Shown piece by piece: positions 31,154 to 39,382 of a DNA stretch of 64,000 nt; the stretch's first letter is position 1, and each line of letters begins with the position of its first letter. The translations under genes were made by a program, and so were the position numbers. Location: contig LSSJ01000005.1 in the NCBI GenBank assembly GCA_001595785.1, positions 1-64,000 of the forward strand, given 5' to 3'. The notes below the pieces were generated by a model. It made no database searches. It saw nothing but the letters and a program-made list of their open reading frames with translations, and was not told the origin of the DNA. This DNA is from Euryarchaeota archaeon SM23-78. Its GTDB lineage: Archaea > Nanobdellota > Nanobdellia > Woesearchaeales > SM23-78.

Positions 31154-31798
31154 ATGGTACTAACCGATGATGAAAGTATTAGTGCAGAGGAGAAGATTAA
31201 GCAACTTGTAGAGTTTGAAGAAGATAAGCGTAAAGAGTTAGATGATAAGAAAAAGGAGCTTGAGGAGAAGAGAAAAGAGTTAGAGCAGCTTGAGAAGAAG
31301 GGAAGAAGAGAGATAGAAGAGGCAAGAAAAGAGATTGAGGAAAAAATAGAGGAGCTTGCTCTTGAAGAAAAACAGAGGTTTGAAGAACTAGAAGAGCTTC
31401 GGAGAAGAAGAGAGGCAGAAGCAGCTACTCTTGAGGAAACCATTGAGGAAGAGGAGAGAAAGGGCAGAGTAAGAGAGGTGCCTGAGCAGCGCCGTGGATA
31501 TATAGAAGCTGTTGAAGCAGTAATGCAGGGTGCTCCCTCATTTTATGAGCTCACTAATTACAATGTGTTGAGCAGGCTTGAAACGATTGCTAGGGAAGCA
31601 GCTGAGAGAACGCTTACTCCTTCAGAAAGAAGCTTTATTGACACTATTCAGTATCATACTGAAAAATTGCAGAGAGATGAGTTTTACAGGAACAAGGACG
31701 CCTCTGATTACATGAAGCGTGAGCTTGAGCAGATAGACAGAATTAATAGGGCGCTTCGTGAAAGAGAAAAAAAAGGACTAGGTGATTATCATCCATGA
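31154..31798 (+). CDS. Coiled-coil protein between orphan and TIM-barrel genes
   Basis: A 214-residue protein. Residues 10-115 form an uninterrupted Glu/Lys/Arg coiled coil. Residues 120-210 form a helical domain with a conserved-looking core (PSFYELTNYNVLSRLETIAREAAERTLTPSERSFID). Its stop codon overlaps the next start codon (ATGA at 31795-31798), so translation of the TIM-barrel protein is coupled to it at near-equal dose. A scaffold or tether for its two neighbours is the simplest inference. Confidence 0.7.
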   Translation: MVLTDDESISAEEKIKQLVEFEEDKRKELDDKKKELEEKRKELEQLEKKGRREIEEARKEIEEKIEELALEEKQRFEELEELRRRREAEAATLEETIEEEERKGRVREVPEQRRGYIEAVEAVMQGAPSFYELTNYNVLSRLETIAREAAERTLTPSERSFIDTIQYHTEKLQRDEFYRNKDASDYMKRELEQIDRINRALREREKKGLGDYHP

Positions 31799-33807
31799 TA
31801 TTCGGAGAATACTATCATGCCCTTGACAGGGATTATGGAGAAATAGAGCCAGCTGATATTCCTCCTGAAGAAGGCCAACCCTTAGAGACTAGTAGTCTTG
31901 GACCTCAGGAAATAGGTACTGGCACTAATCCTATGATGAACCAACTCCAAGCTTTTAGTGCTAAGATTCGTGAAGGAGCTAGCAGGATTGAGTTCGAGTT
32001 CATGGGTGCTGGTAAGAGTGATTCTCAGAGGCCAAGCCCAGAGGCCTTTGGTACCAAGGAGAGACAGGATATGAGGGCTTTGGCTGAGATTAATGAGATA
32101 AAGACCAGTGTGCATGCTCCTGTTCATTCTCAGAGCTTGGCTGGGCTTGGAGAGCAAGGTTTTAGTGACCAGGCAAGGCAGATGGCTATCAAGGAGATTG
32201 AGAGAGCTATTCATTTTGCTGGTGAGGCTACTAAAGGAGGAGCTGTTGTTTTCCATACAAGTGAGTGGAGCAGACCCCTGTCTGATATTCAAGAGAGAAC
32301 AGGAGAGAAATTGTTTAAGGGCTACAAAGAGGAAGAAGAAAAAGCCCCTGTAATAGTGGTTGATTCTCAGACAGGAAACATTAATGCTGTTAGAAAGGAT
32401 TATCTTGTTTATGAACCTGACTTTCACACAGCTAAGAGTTATGAAGAGGTTCTTGGTAGAAAGCTTGTTGGAGCAGTTGACTCTGAGACTGGTGAAAAAA
32501 TTGCTGCTGATGATTGGGTTGATGTGAATGGTGGTCTAATCAAGAAAGAATGGATTCTAAAGGAGGATAAAGCAGAAAGATTATTTGACAGAGTTCCTAT
32601 ATGGAACAAGGATAATACCAATTTCAAGGTCAAGCCTGTGAGATACACTGATTTTATAGAACAAGCTAAGAAATTAGAAGAAAAGACAGGTGAAAAGATT
32701 GCTCCTGAGCTGTTGTTCTTTAAAACCCAGATGGCTGCTAAGGTTTTACGGGCAAAAGGGAGCTCTTTGTTCTATGCAAGAGATTATGAGAATTCAAGAG
32801 AAATAAGGGATGCAGCTAAAAAGGTACTGAATTTCTATGAAAAACTAGAAAAGAATATTCCTGAAGAAGAGAAATGGAAAATCATGACGCAGGATGATAC
32901 ACTTAGACACTACTTAGGTAATCTAGCTCCTCCTAAGAACATGCTACCATCAGAATACTTAAAACAAGTGATTAAAAAACAAACTGATAACATGCGCCAC
33001 ATCCACGAAGCCTCTGCGGCAGCTGATGCAGATGCAAAAGAAGCCCTTGACCAGATGAGAAGGATGCAGACTATAAAAGATTATGGTAAGCACAAGGTTG
33101 CTCAGACCATTGCAGATGCTGGCAGGAAAGCCATGATCTACACTGACCAGCACAGAAAGGAGTTGAATGAGCCCATCTTTGTTGCTCCTGAGAACTGGAG
33201 GCCTGAGCAGTACGGCAGTCATCCTGATGAGATAAGAGAGCTGGTCAAGGAGTCTAGGAAGAAGATGCAAGAGCAGTTAAGAAGAGAGGGGTACTCAGAA
33301 GAAGAGGCAAAAAAGAAAGCCAAGGAGCATATCAAAGCAACTATTGATATTGGTCATTACAATATGTGGAGACAGTACTTTGAGGCTAGAGATGATGAGA
33401 CCCCTGCACAAAGGGAAAAGCGTTTTAACAAGTGGTTGTTAGAAGAGACTAAGAAACTTGCAAAAGAAGGAGTGCTTGGTCATATTCACTTAACTGATAA
33501 TTTTGGTTTTGATGATGAGCACCTAACCCCTGGCCAAGGCAATGTTCCTATGAAAGAGTTTATTAAGAACATGGAAGAAGCAGGTTTAAAAGACTTTATT
33601 GTAGAAGCAGGCAGTTATAATCCTACAACCACTATGCCTGATACATGGGCATTAATGGGCTCTCCCATATATACCACTACAAGAGCGCCTACTTTTAGGA
33701 GTGTGCATGAACAACACTTTGGTTATCACAACCCTTCAACCTACATTGTTGGTGCTTATGCTCCTAGTAATGAGTGGAGATTATGGTCAGAGGTGCCGAT
33801 GGAGTGA
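31795..33807 (+). CDS. Giant TIM-barrel protein, AP endonuclease 2/xylose isomerase-like
   Basis: A 670-residue protein. It contains pieces of the xylose-isomerase-like TIM barrel shared with endonuclease IV: IKTSVHAPVHSQS (about 100-112), GGAVVFHTSEW (about 145-155), TIDIGHYN (about 518) and HIHLTDNFGFDDEHLTPGQG (about 562-581), then IVEAG (about 602). His, Asp and Glu at strand ends look suitable for metals. The barrel is split by a roughly 350-residue insertion (160-510) of helical, charged sequence. Normal family members are 250-300 residues. The substrate could be a sugar or a nucleic acid. Confidence 0.75.
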   Translation: MIFGEYYHALDRDYGEIEPADIPPEEGQPLETSSLGPQEIGTGTNPMMNQLQAFSAKIREGASRIEFEFMGAGKSDSQRPSPEAFGTKERQDMRALAEINEIKTSVHAPVHSQSLAGLGEQGFSDQARQMAIKEIERAIHFAGEATKGGAVVFHTSEWSRPLSDIQERTGEKLFKGYKEEEEKAPVIVVDSQTGNINAVRKDYLVYEPDFHTAKSYEEVLGRKLVGAVDSETGEKIAADDWVDVNGGLIKKEWILKEDKAERLFDRVPIWNKDNTNFKVKPVRYTDFIEQAKKLEEKTGEKIAPELLFFKTQMAAKVLRAKGSSLFYARDYENSREIRDAAKKVLNFYEKLEKNIPEEEKWKIMTQDDTLRHYLGNLAPPKNMLPSEYLKQVIKKQTDNMRHIHEASAAADADAKEALDQMRRMQTIKDYGKHKVAQTIADAGRKAMIYTDQHRKELNEPIFVAPENWRPEQYGSHPDEIRELVKESRKKMQEQLRREGYSEEEAKKKAKEHIKATIDIGHYNMWRQYFEARDDETPAQREKRFNKWLLEETKKLAKEGVLGHIHLTDNFGFDDEHLTPGQGNVPMKEFIKNMEEAGLKDFIVEAGSYNPTTTMPDTWALMGSPIYTTTRAPTFRSVHEQHFGYHNPSTYIVGAYAPSNEWRLWSEVPME

Positions 33808-33890
33808 ACTTTTCGCCCGCTCACTTCGTTCGCTCCCAAAAGTTCGCAAAAGGCAGGTGACTCCTAGTGCAAAAAAGCACCGGAGTCCCC
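33807..33890 (-). repeat. Dispersed hairpin element, copy 3 (inverted)
   Basis: The element starts at the last base of the stop codon of the TIM-barrel gene. It matches 29346-29430 in inverted orientation over about 85 nt. Arms AACTTTT (33807-33813) and AAAAGTT (33838-33844) come first on the plus strand. The bulged hairpin follows: GACTCC, TA, GTGC, six A, GCAC, C, GGAGTC (33859-33887). Its changes against copies 1 and 2 keep the pairing. It could act as the 3' end of the operon transcript. Confidence 0.85.
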
Positions 33891-33964
33891 TTAAAAAAGC
33901 AAAAAGTTAATAAAAGAAAGATAACAACAATATCTAAGAGGAATAAAAAGGGGTGAGCTCTTAA

Positions 33965-34774
33965 GTGGAGTTTGACATACAAAAGAGGAGAAAGCAGGTT
34001 TCTGAGAGCTATTCAAAGGAAGTAATTAACATTGCTTATGATTTTAGTAAAAAGGTTTACCAAGAGTTTGCAAAGTTTATAAAGGCAATCGTTCTTTTTG
34101 GCAGCACTGCTAGGAAGAAGCAGGAGAGCAAAGGAGATGTTGATTTGCTTGTGATAGTTGATGATGTAAGCATTATTATTGATAGAGAGTTTGTTCAGGC
34201 TTATAGATTAATCATTAATAAGATTATTGCTGATGTTAGTCCTAAAAAGCTGCATGTCACGACTTTGAAGTTCACTAGTTTCTGGGAGTATGTAAGAGCA
34301 GGTGACCCTGTTGCTATTAATATTTTAAGAGATGGGGTTCCTATTATTGACTCAGGCTTTTTTGAGCCTTTACAGATATTGCTTTTCCAGGGAAGGATTA
34401 GGCCTAGTTCTGAGAGCATGTGGAATTATTTTAATAAAGCCCCTATTACTTTGCATAATTCTAAGTGGCATATAAAGCAGGCAGTACTGGATCTTTACTG
34501 GGCTGTTATTGATGCTGCTCATGCTGCTCTTATGAAACTGAATGAGGTTCCTCCTAGTCCTAGCCATGTGGCTGATATGCTAGATGAGAAAATGGTTAAG
34601 CGAGGCTTGTTGCAAGAGAAGTATGCTAATACTATGAAGAAATTCTATCATGTATCAAGGATTATTCTTCATGGGCAAATAGCTGAGATAAGCGGATCAC
34701 AGTACGATGAATATTTTGAACAAGCAAAAGAATTCGTTGATGAGATGCAGAGATTTATGGAGGGGAGTAAGTAA
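33965..34774 (+). CDS. Nucleotidyltransferase-domain protein with helical C-terminus
   Basis: A 269-residue protein. An MNT/KNTase-type nucleotidyltransferase domain (residues 35-130) has GSTARKKQESKGDVDLLVIV, the GS motif and the DxD pair. A helical C-terminal domain (150-265) resembles HEPN or a substrate-binding bundle. Unlike the pair at 12051-12986, nucleotidyltransferase and helical parts are on one chain. The GTG start is set by GGGGTGAG (33950-33957). It follows the TIM-barrel operon after a hairpin element and may or may not belong to it. Confidence 0.77.
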   Translation: MEFDIQKRRKQVSESYSKEVINIAYDFSKKVYQEFAKFIKAIVLFGSTARKKQESKGDVDLLVIVDDVSIIIDREFVQAYRLIINKIIADVSPKKLHVTTLKFTSFWEYVRAGDPVAINILRDGVPIIDSGFFEPLQILLFQGRIRPSSESMWNYFNKAPITLHNSKWHIKQAVLDLYWAVIDAAHAALMKLNEVPPSPSHVADMLDEKMVKRGLLQEKYANTMKKFYHVSRIILHGQIAEISGSQYDEYFEQAKEFVDEMQRFMEGSK

Positions 34775-34777
34775 TCC

Positions 34778-35503
34778 TTATTCAATTTTTTCTAATTCAT
34801 ATTCATAAACAGGTTTTCCCATTGCTCTGGTTTGAATAGCTTCTCTTATTGATTGAATTCCGCCTCCAACTCTAAGTAAGACATCTATGGTCTCTAAAAA
34901 AGTCTGACTCTCATCACCCCAGTTCTCTCCAATAATTACTGGTTTTTCATCTACAGGGAACCAATTATCTTGGAACTCATAAACTTTTTCACAAGCAACT
35001 CCTGCTGTTCTCCAGCCTCTTCTCTTGGCTTGTTCATAAGCAATTTTTAGAACACCCACATTGGTAAGGCCAGAAACAACTGTATTTTCAGTGTCAGGAA
35101 AGTCAGCAACTACTCGGTTATATCCTTGGTTGACTAGTGCTTCTGCTTTTTTCACATCAAACTTGGCAGGAGGACAGTAGCCTACTACTCCAAGTCGTAG
35201 TTTCATTGCATCTTTGTATTCTCCTTGTTCAAAATAATTTATAATTGCTTCGTGTAGGTATGTTTTTTCTTTTATCTTTTTTACTATCTCAAGTCCTGAC
35301 TCAGGATTCTTTAGATGTTCTTCTAATGTATCTGCTTTAAAGGATTTTAGTAAATCTTGAGCATCTTGTTTTTGAAGCAATGGAACAAAAGCAAACGCAC
35401 TTATAGGTTCTATTTTGTTTTGTGGCACATAGTCTTCTATGTAATGCTCTAGTTCAAGTGCTAATCTTTCATATCCTAAAGCGATTCTTGGTCGTGAACT
35501 CAT
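34778..35503 (-). CDS. SLOG/LOG-like Rossmann-fold protein
   Basis: A 241-residue protein whose C-terminal half fits the SLOG/LOG nucleotide-binding superfamily: LGVVGYCPP, then a strand VVADFP, NTVVSGLTNVGVLKIAYEQAK, and IDVLLRVGGGIQSIREA followed by GKPVYEYE. The N-terminal 90 residues are helical. LOG proteins cleave or bind nucleotides, and SLOG domains also occur in NAD-consuming defence proteins. It is the last gene of an operon of Tyr-rich secreted proteins, 14 nt after the previous stop, with AAAGGAAT as ribosome binding site. Confidence 0.6.
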   Translation of the reverse strand: MSSRPRIALGYERLALELEHYIEDYVPQNKIEPISAFAFVPLLQKQDAQDLLKSFKADTLEEHLKNPESGLEIVKKIKEKTYLHEAIINYFEQGEYKDAMKLRLGVVGYCPPAKFDVKKAEALVNQGYNRVVADFPDTENTVVSGLTNVGVLKIAYEQAKRRGWRTAGVACEKVYEFQDNWFPVDEKPVIIGENWGDESQTFLETIDVLLRVGGGIQSIREAIQTRAMGKPVYEYELEKIE

Positions 35504-35517
35504 TTTTTATTCCTTTT

Positions 35518-36159
35518 TCATCCATAACAGCTAGAACAATACCTATACTGGCATGCACTTATTGATTGGCAGCTTGGTCTTTGATAAGGTGTGGTTCTGT
35601 ATGCTAGGTATGGTGTGAAGTAACCGTAATAATCATAATCATATTCCATCTCCCATTCATGCTCATGGTTATAGTGCTTTACATAGTATCCATAGTCAGG
35701 TATCCAGCCATGCACATGCTCTCCAAAGGTTTTCATGCCTTCAGGTATGTGACTTAAGTCCCAGTTTGGTTCTCTTGCATTAGGATTTCTTAAGATATGT
35801 ATCTCTCCTGTGTTTGGATAATAGATATCTAGGTCTTTATACCCTATAAACTCGTCAAAATGATTAAAGTCATCGTGCAGAAATTCAATATCTCCTAAGT
35901 CTTGGTGAGCCAGATAATACCTTGGAAAGGGTCCTGTTACTAATGGAAGATTGCTATCATCTTCATAGTAGTGATAAACAGGGTATGTGTCAACTCGATG
36001 ATATATGTATGGATCAGGGGTTGAATAAGAGGCGTATGTATTTGTGTAAGGATATAAATAAGGATTGATATATTTATAAGTATAAGCATTGGCAGTTGAA
36101 AAACTAATTAAGAAGATTATAAGTAATGCACCTGTTAAAAAAAATATTTTTTTGTTCAT
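35518..36159 (-). CDS. Secreted Tyr-rich protein
   Basis: A 213-residue exported protein. The signal peptide (hydrophobic 5-20, ending TANA at about 25) is followed by a region extremely rich in Tyr, Pro, His and Asp (YLYPYTNTYASYSTPDPYIY and similar). The end has a cysteine-rich tail (CQSISACQYRYCSSC). Composition suggests an extracellular structural or cross-linked matrix protein. Its ATG overlaps the TGA of the upstream gene. I know of no family; the Gly/Tyr-rich protein at 37331 is a compositional relative. Confidence 0.72.
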   Translation of the reverse strand: MNKKIFFLTGALLIIFLISFSTANAYTYKYINPYLYPYTNTYASYSTPDPYIYHRVDTYPVYHYYEDDSNLPLVTGPFPRYYLAHQDLGDIEFLHDDFNHFDEFIGYKDLDIYYPNTGEIHILRNPNAREPNWDLSHIPEGMKTFGEHVHGWIPDYGYYVKHYNHEHEWEMEYDYDYYGYFTPYLAYRTTPYQRPSCQSISACQYRYCSSCYG

Positions 36160-36722
36160 TTTATTTTTACTGTCCCGTACTTCTCAGCTAGTCTGTAAAG
36201 TTCTTTTTCTGAGAGTTTTGTTTCAGGAGGACGGTGTCCTGGCATTTTATATGTTAAGTCACTAGAGTCATCACTTTCACCAATAATTTGTTTCATGAAT
36301 AAACGCCCCAGAACAATGCCTTTTTCTTTTTCAGACCAAATATTAGCGTCTATTTTTATGAAACCCCTACCTCCTTTACTTATCATTCCCGGATAATCTA
36401 TATACCAATCTTCTGAAAGAAGATATTCACTGCCAAAGAGGTAGTCAGGACCCAGTTTATTAGATCTTTCTATATCCCATATCAAGTTCACACCAACTGT
36501 TTTTGCTTGTGCATCTAGTTCTCTTAACACACCTACATAATTATAAAACGATTCTTCTGACATTGATTCTGTATCAACATAAACAACAATTGGTAGTTCA
36601 GGTTTCACCTTTTGCTCTAAACTTGCATCTGGTGTTTTTTTACAGTAATTTAATGGAAATGATAGAATACTACTTATTCCAAAAATTGTTAATCCTTTTT
36701 TTAATCCATTTTTAATTTTCAT
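36156..36722 (-). CDS. Exported metzincin-like protein without zinc histidines
   Basis: A 188-residue protein from ATG 36722, with a basic, hydrophobic leader ending NYCKK (possible lipoprotein Cys 25). The region from about 135 to the end, GRLFMKQIIGESDDSSDLTYKM then LSEKELYRLAEKYG, lines up with matrixin metalloproteases: HExGHxLGLxHSxDxxDLMYP then LSxxDixxLxxLYG. All three zinc histidines are absent (Arg/Met/Glu positions). It would be an inactive protease fold, perhaps a binding protein. It overlaps both neighbouring genes and is translationally coupled to them. Confidence 0.55.
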   Translation of the reverse strand: MKIKNGLKKGLTIFGISSILSFPLNYCKKTPDASLEQKVKPELPIVVYVDTESMSEESFYNYVGVLRELDAQAKTVGVNLIWDIERSNKLGPDYLFGSEYLLSEDWYIDYPGMISKGGRGFIKIDANIWSEKEKGIVLGRLFMKQIIGESDDSSDLTYKMPGHRPPETKLSEKELYRLAEKYGTVKIK

Positions 36723-37317
36723 TTTTATTTTCTTTTCTAGCATAAGGCCAGCATTCACCCATTTCAGGATGTTTTTTTTCAAACTCTCTTGCACAAATAT
36801 AGCATGGCTTTTCCCAAAAACCAAATTTATCTAGTTTTCCTGAGCCAAATGAAGGCTGCTCATCAATGTCAGTTGTTGAAACACTGCAATTTACATTTCC
36901 GCAAGCTTGCTTTACAACAGCACAAAGATCTGATCTGGTATCATTCTCATGAAAAACCCAGTTTCTCCAATTATCAGATTCTGTATCTATTTCAGGAAAA
37001 TCTGTTGTTATTAGATAAGCCATAGTCTTAAGATGCTTTTGCATTTTTTTTCTTTGAGTATTTTCATCATCTCCTGTTTGAAAAATGGATAGAGATTCAA
37101 TAGCTTTCTCCACATCAGCTTTAGGAAGACCTCGCTCCTTTGCTACATCAGAAAGAAAGATAGAATATTCAAAATAATTTTTTCTTATTTTCATTATAGT
37201 ATCTCTATCTTCCACAGCTGAAGAGGGTATATTTTGTTCTCTTATATAATCTTCTTCTTTTTTAATGTAAGCTTGCTTTATTCCTTCAAGTTGTTGAACA
37301 AGGTCAACATTTATCAT
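36712..37317 (-). CDS. Cytoplasmic Cys-containing protein of the Tyr-rich operon
   Basis: A 201-residue protein that I do not recognise. No signal peptide. Helical residues 1-115 contain a segment resembling a small helix-turn-helix (VAKERGLPKADVEKAIESL). The C-terminal part holds cysteines CAVVKQACGNVNC and CYICAREFEKKHPEMGEC, possibly a metal site. ATG 37317 is set by AGGTGA. The gene lies 14 nt after the Gly/Tyr-rich protein gene and overlaps the metzincin-like gene by 11 nt. It could be the operon's regulator or a chaperone; that is a guess. Confidence 0.62.
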   Translation of the reverse strand: MINVDLVQQLEGIKQAYIKKEEDYIREQNIPSSAVEDRDTIMKIRKNYFEYSIFLSDVAKERGLPKADVEKAIESLSIFQTGDDENTQRKKMQKHLKTMAYLITTDFPEIDTESDNWRNWVFHENDTRSDLCAVVKQACGNVNCSVSTTDIDEQPSFGSGKLDKFGFWEKPCYICAREFEKKHPEMGECWPYARKENKNEN

Positions 37318-37330
37318 TTTTTCACCTGTA

Positions 37331-38143
37331 TTAGTAATAACCCACAATATAAAACCCATTGCTGAGTGGGTCTGATATTCTTGCATATGCTCTTGGTTGG
37401 TCTGAATAGATATCGTTTAAGTCATAATCATAGTAACCATAGCCACCATAACCACCATAGCCTCCATAGTATCCGTATCCGCCATAACTATTGTAGCCCC
37501 CATAGTTACCATATCCTACGTAGTTACTGTAGCCGCCATAGTTGCCATAACTCCCATAGCTATCATAACCCCCATAGTAATCATAGCCATCATAACCACC
37601 ATAGCTCCCGTAGCTGTCATAGTTGCCATAGCTACCATAATAACCTCCATAACCCCCATAGTATGAGTTGTACGGGTCTGGGTAGCTTAGGGTTAGTTGT
37701 CTTGGTGCTCCATTGATATGTGGATGATCAAAGTATACACCATTTAAACTGCTTGGGATATAGCCTGTGTACTTTCCATTCACAATGTCTCCGTGGTATT
37801 TGACTGCTGATGGTTGGTCTAGGCTTGAACCATAGCCCCGTGTTGGTGTCTGGTAGAACTCTCCTTGTAATGGAGGATTATACTTTGCTCTTAGAACATC
37901 AGGTGGTATATAATAATAATCTGGTCCATAGAACCCAAAGTTCATTACCAGGTTTCTCTCACTCACGTATTCTGAGAATGCTTCTAAGTCATGATATTTT
38001 ATGTAATCTTCTTTGTAAGCTTCAAAGCGCTCCCATTCTTCTTCTCTTGCTTTTTCTATGTCAAAGATTACTGCACTGGCTAGGTTTGCAAATATTAAAA
38101 CAAAGATTACAAATAAAAAAATGAGTGTTGGTTTTTTGTTCAT
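37331..38143 (-). CDS. Secreted Gly/Tyr-rich repeat protein
   Basis: A 270-residue exported protein. The signal peptide (residues 5-24, ending LASA) precedes a mixed domain (25-155) and then some 85 residues composed almost only of Gly, Tyr, Ser, Asn and Asp in short YGGYGxY-type repeats (about 160-240). Such low-complexity sequence is typical of self-assembling or adhesive extracellular proteins. It is the first gene of a five-gene operon; GGGGGATT fixes the start. The coding repeats give a long run of CCATA-type motifs on the plus strand. Confidence 0.8.
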   Translation of the reverse strand: MNKKPTLIFLFVIFVLIFANLASAVIFDIEKAREEEWERFEAYKEDYIKYHDLEAFSEYVSERNLVMNFGFYGPDYYYIPPDVLRAKYNPPLQGEFYQTPTRGYGSSLDQPSAVKYHGDIVNGKYTGYIPSSLNGVYFDHPHINGAPRQLTLSYPDPYNSYYGGYGGYYGSYGNYDSYGSYGGYDGYDYYGGYDSYGSYGNYGGYSNYVGYGNYGGYNSYGGYGYYGGYGGYGGYGYYDYDLNDIYSDQPRAYARISDPLSNGFYIVGYY

Positions 38144-38271
38144 GTTTAATCCCCCTTCTTACGTATAATGTACTTTATCATTTAAATACTTTTCGCTTTT
38201 TTAACCACTAAATAGTAGTTATATTATTATTTTCAATATAGAACTTAAATATTGCAAAAAAAAATAATTAT

Positions 38272-39300
38272 TTATTTGCTGGACTTAAAAACCTTGCTCA
38301 AGTCAACCTTTGACTCAGGCATCTTCTCAATCTCTTTTTTTCTCTGCTCATCACTCTTCTTAGGCTTATCACTCTCATCCAGTTCCTTAATCTTAACATC
38401 AGGCTCTTCTTCATCACCAAATTCTTCAGAAGGCTCTTTAGGCTCAGATTCCTCTGGCTCTTCAGTTGCCTCATCCTCACCAACAGTTTGATCCTCAATA
38501 CCTTCGTCACCATAATCGGGTTTCTCCTCAGGCTCTTCCTCAGGTTCAGGTTCCTCTGATTCAAGCACAGATTCATCAATATCCTCTTCTGGTTCTTCAT
38601 CTTTTTCTTCTAAATCTTCTTCAAGTTCTGGCTCTACTTCTCTTATAGGCTCTGGCTCATGAACCCAAAAACCCTCTTTCTCCTCAGGATAAGGAGGCTC
38701 GGGAATTTCATCCTCACTCTCAGGCTCTAGAGGCTCAGGAGCTTCAGGTCCTGCATGATGTTCAGGTGCCTCAGGAATCTCTGGTTCTGGAGTTTCAGGA
38801 ACCTCAGGCTCAGGAACTTCAAGTCCTTCCTCGGTCTCCTCAGCTTCTAGCTCTGGCTTCTCAAACTCAACCTCAGCTTCTAGCTCAGCAGGCTCCTCGC
38901 TAACCTCTTCTTCACGTGTTGGTGTTACATCAACAGCTATCTCGTCATCCTCTCTCTCAATAGGTTCCTCTTGCTCTTTAACAATATCTTTCAAAGGCTT
39001 AGTAACATCAACACCCTCAACATCAATCCTAACATCAGCCTTGCCCCTAGCAATATTAGAGCTTATCTCTGCAACTCGTTTCTGAGCAAGCTCAACCTCA
39101 ACACTCTTTTTATCCTCACCAAAAATCCTTTTTTCTCTCTCAGCAAAATCCTCAGACACCTTCTTACTAGTAGAGAGCATTTCCTCAGCCATCCTCCTAG
39201 CCTCTGAATCAGAAGAAGCAAGCTTGTTCTTACGCAGATTAGCAACTAACTTCTCAATCTCCTCATCCTTTTTAGTTTTAATCTTATCCACATCAATCAT
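38272..39300 (-). CDS. Acidic Glu/Pro-rich low-complexity protein
   Basis: A 342-residue protein. The N-terminal 110 residues are helical and charged (KDEEIEKLVANLRKNKLAS, EARRMAEEML). Residues 115-310 are Glu/Pro-rich, with PEPEVPETPEPEIPEAPE-like repeats and almost no hydrophobic residues, so disordered. The short basic C-terminus ends VDLSKVFKSSK. No signal peptide or membrane segment. A cytoplasmic spacer or nucleic-acid/protein scaffold is possible; I recognise no family. AAGGTGATGG precedes the ATG. Confidence 0.7.
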   Translation of the reverse strand: MIDVDKIKTKKDEEIEKLVANLRKNKLASSDSEARRMAEEMLSTSKKVSEDFAEREKRIFGEDKKSVEVELAQKRVAEISSNIARGKADVRIDVEGVDVTKPLKDIVKEQEEPIEREDDEIAVDVTPTREEEVSEEPAELEAEVEFEKPELEAEETEEGLEVPEPEVPETPEPEIPEAPEHHAGPEAPEPLEPESEDEIPEPPYPEEKEGFWVHEPEPIREVEPELEEDLEEKDEEPEEDIDESVLESEEPEPEEEPEEKPDYGDEGIEDQTVGEDEATEEPEESEPKEPSEEFGDEEEPDVKIKELDESDKPKKSDEQRKKEIEKMPESKVDLSKVFKSSK

Positions 39301-39382
39301 TTATATCACCATCACCTTATTAGTTGAAAATATCCAAGATAATAAACAAAAAGACACCACAGATAATATATAAAGGTTTTGA

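Noticed and set aside
31081-31443. Ser-rich 120-codon minus-strand ORF
   Set aside because: Complement of the Glu/Lys coiled-coil gene; the Ser runs are the antisense of GAG/AAG codons.
37366-37716. His/Ser/Asn-rich plus-strand ORF
   Set aside because: It is the complement of the Gly/Tyr repeats in the secreted protein; the repeats alone keep it open.
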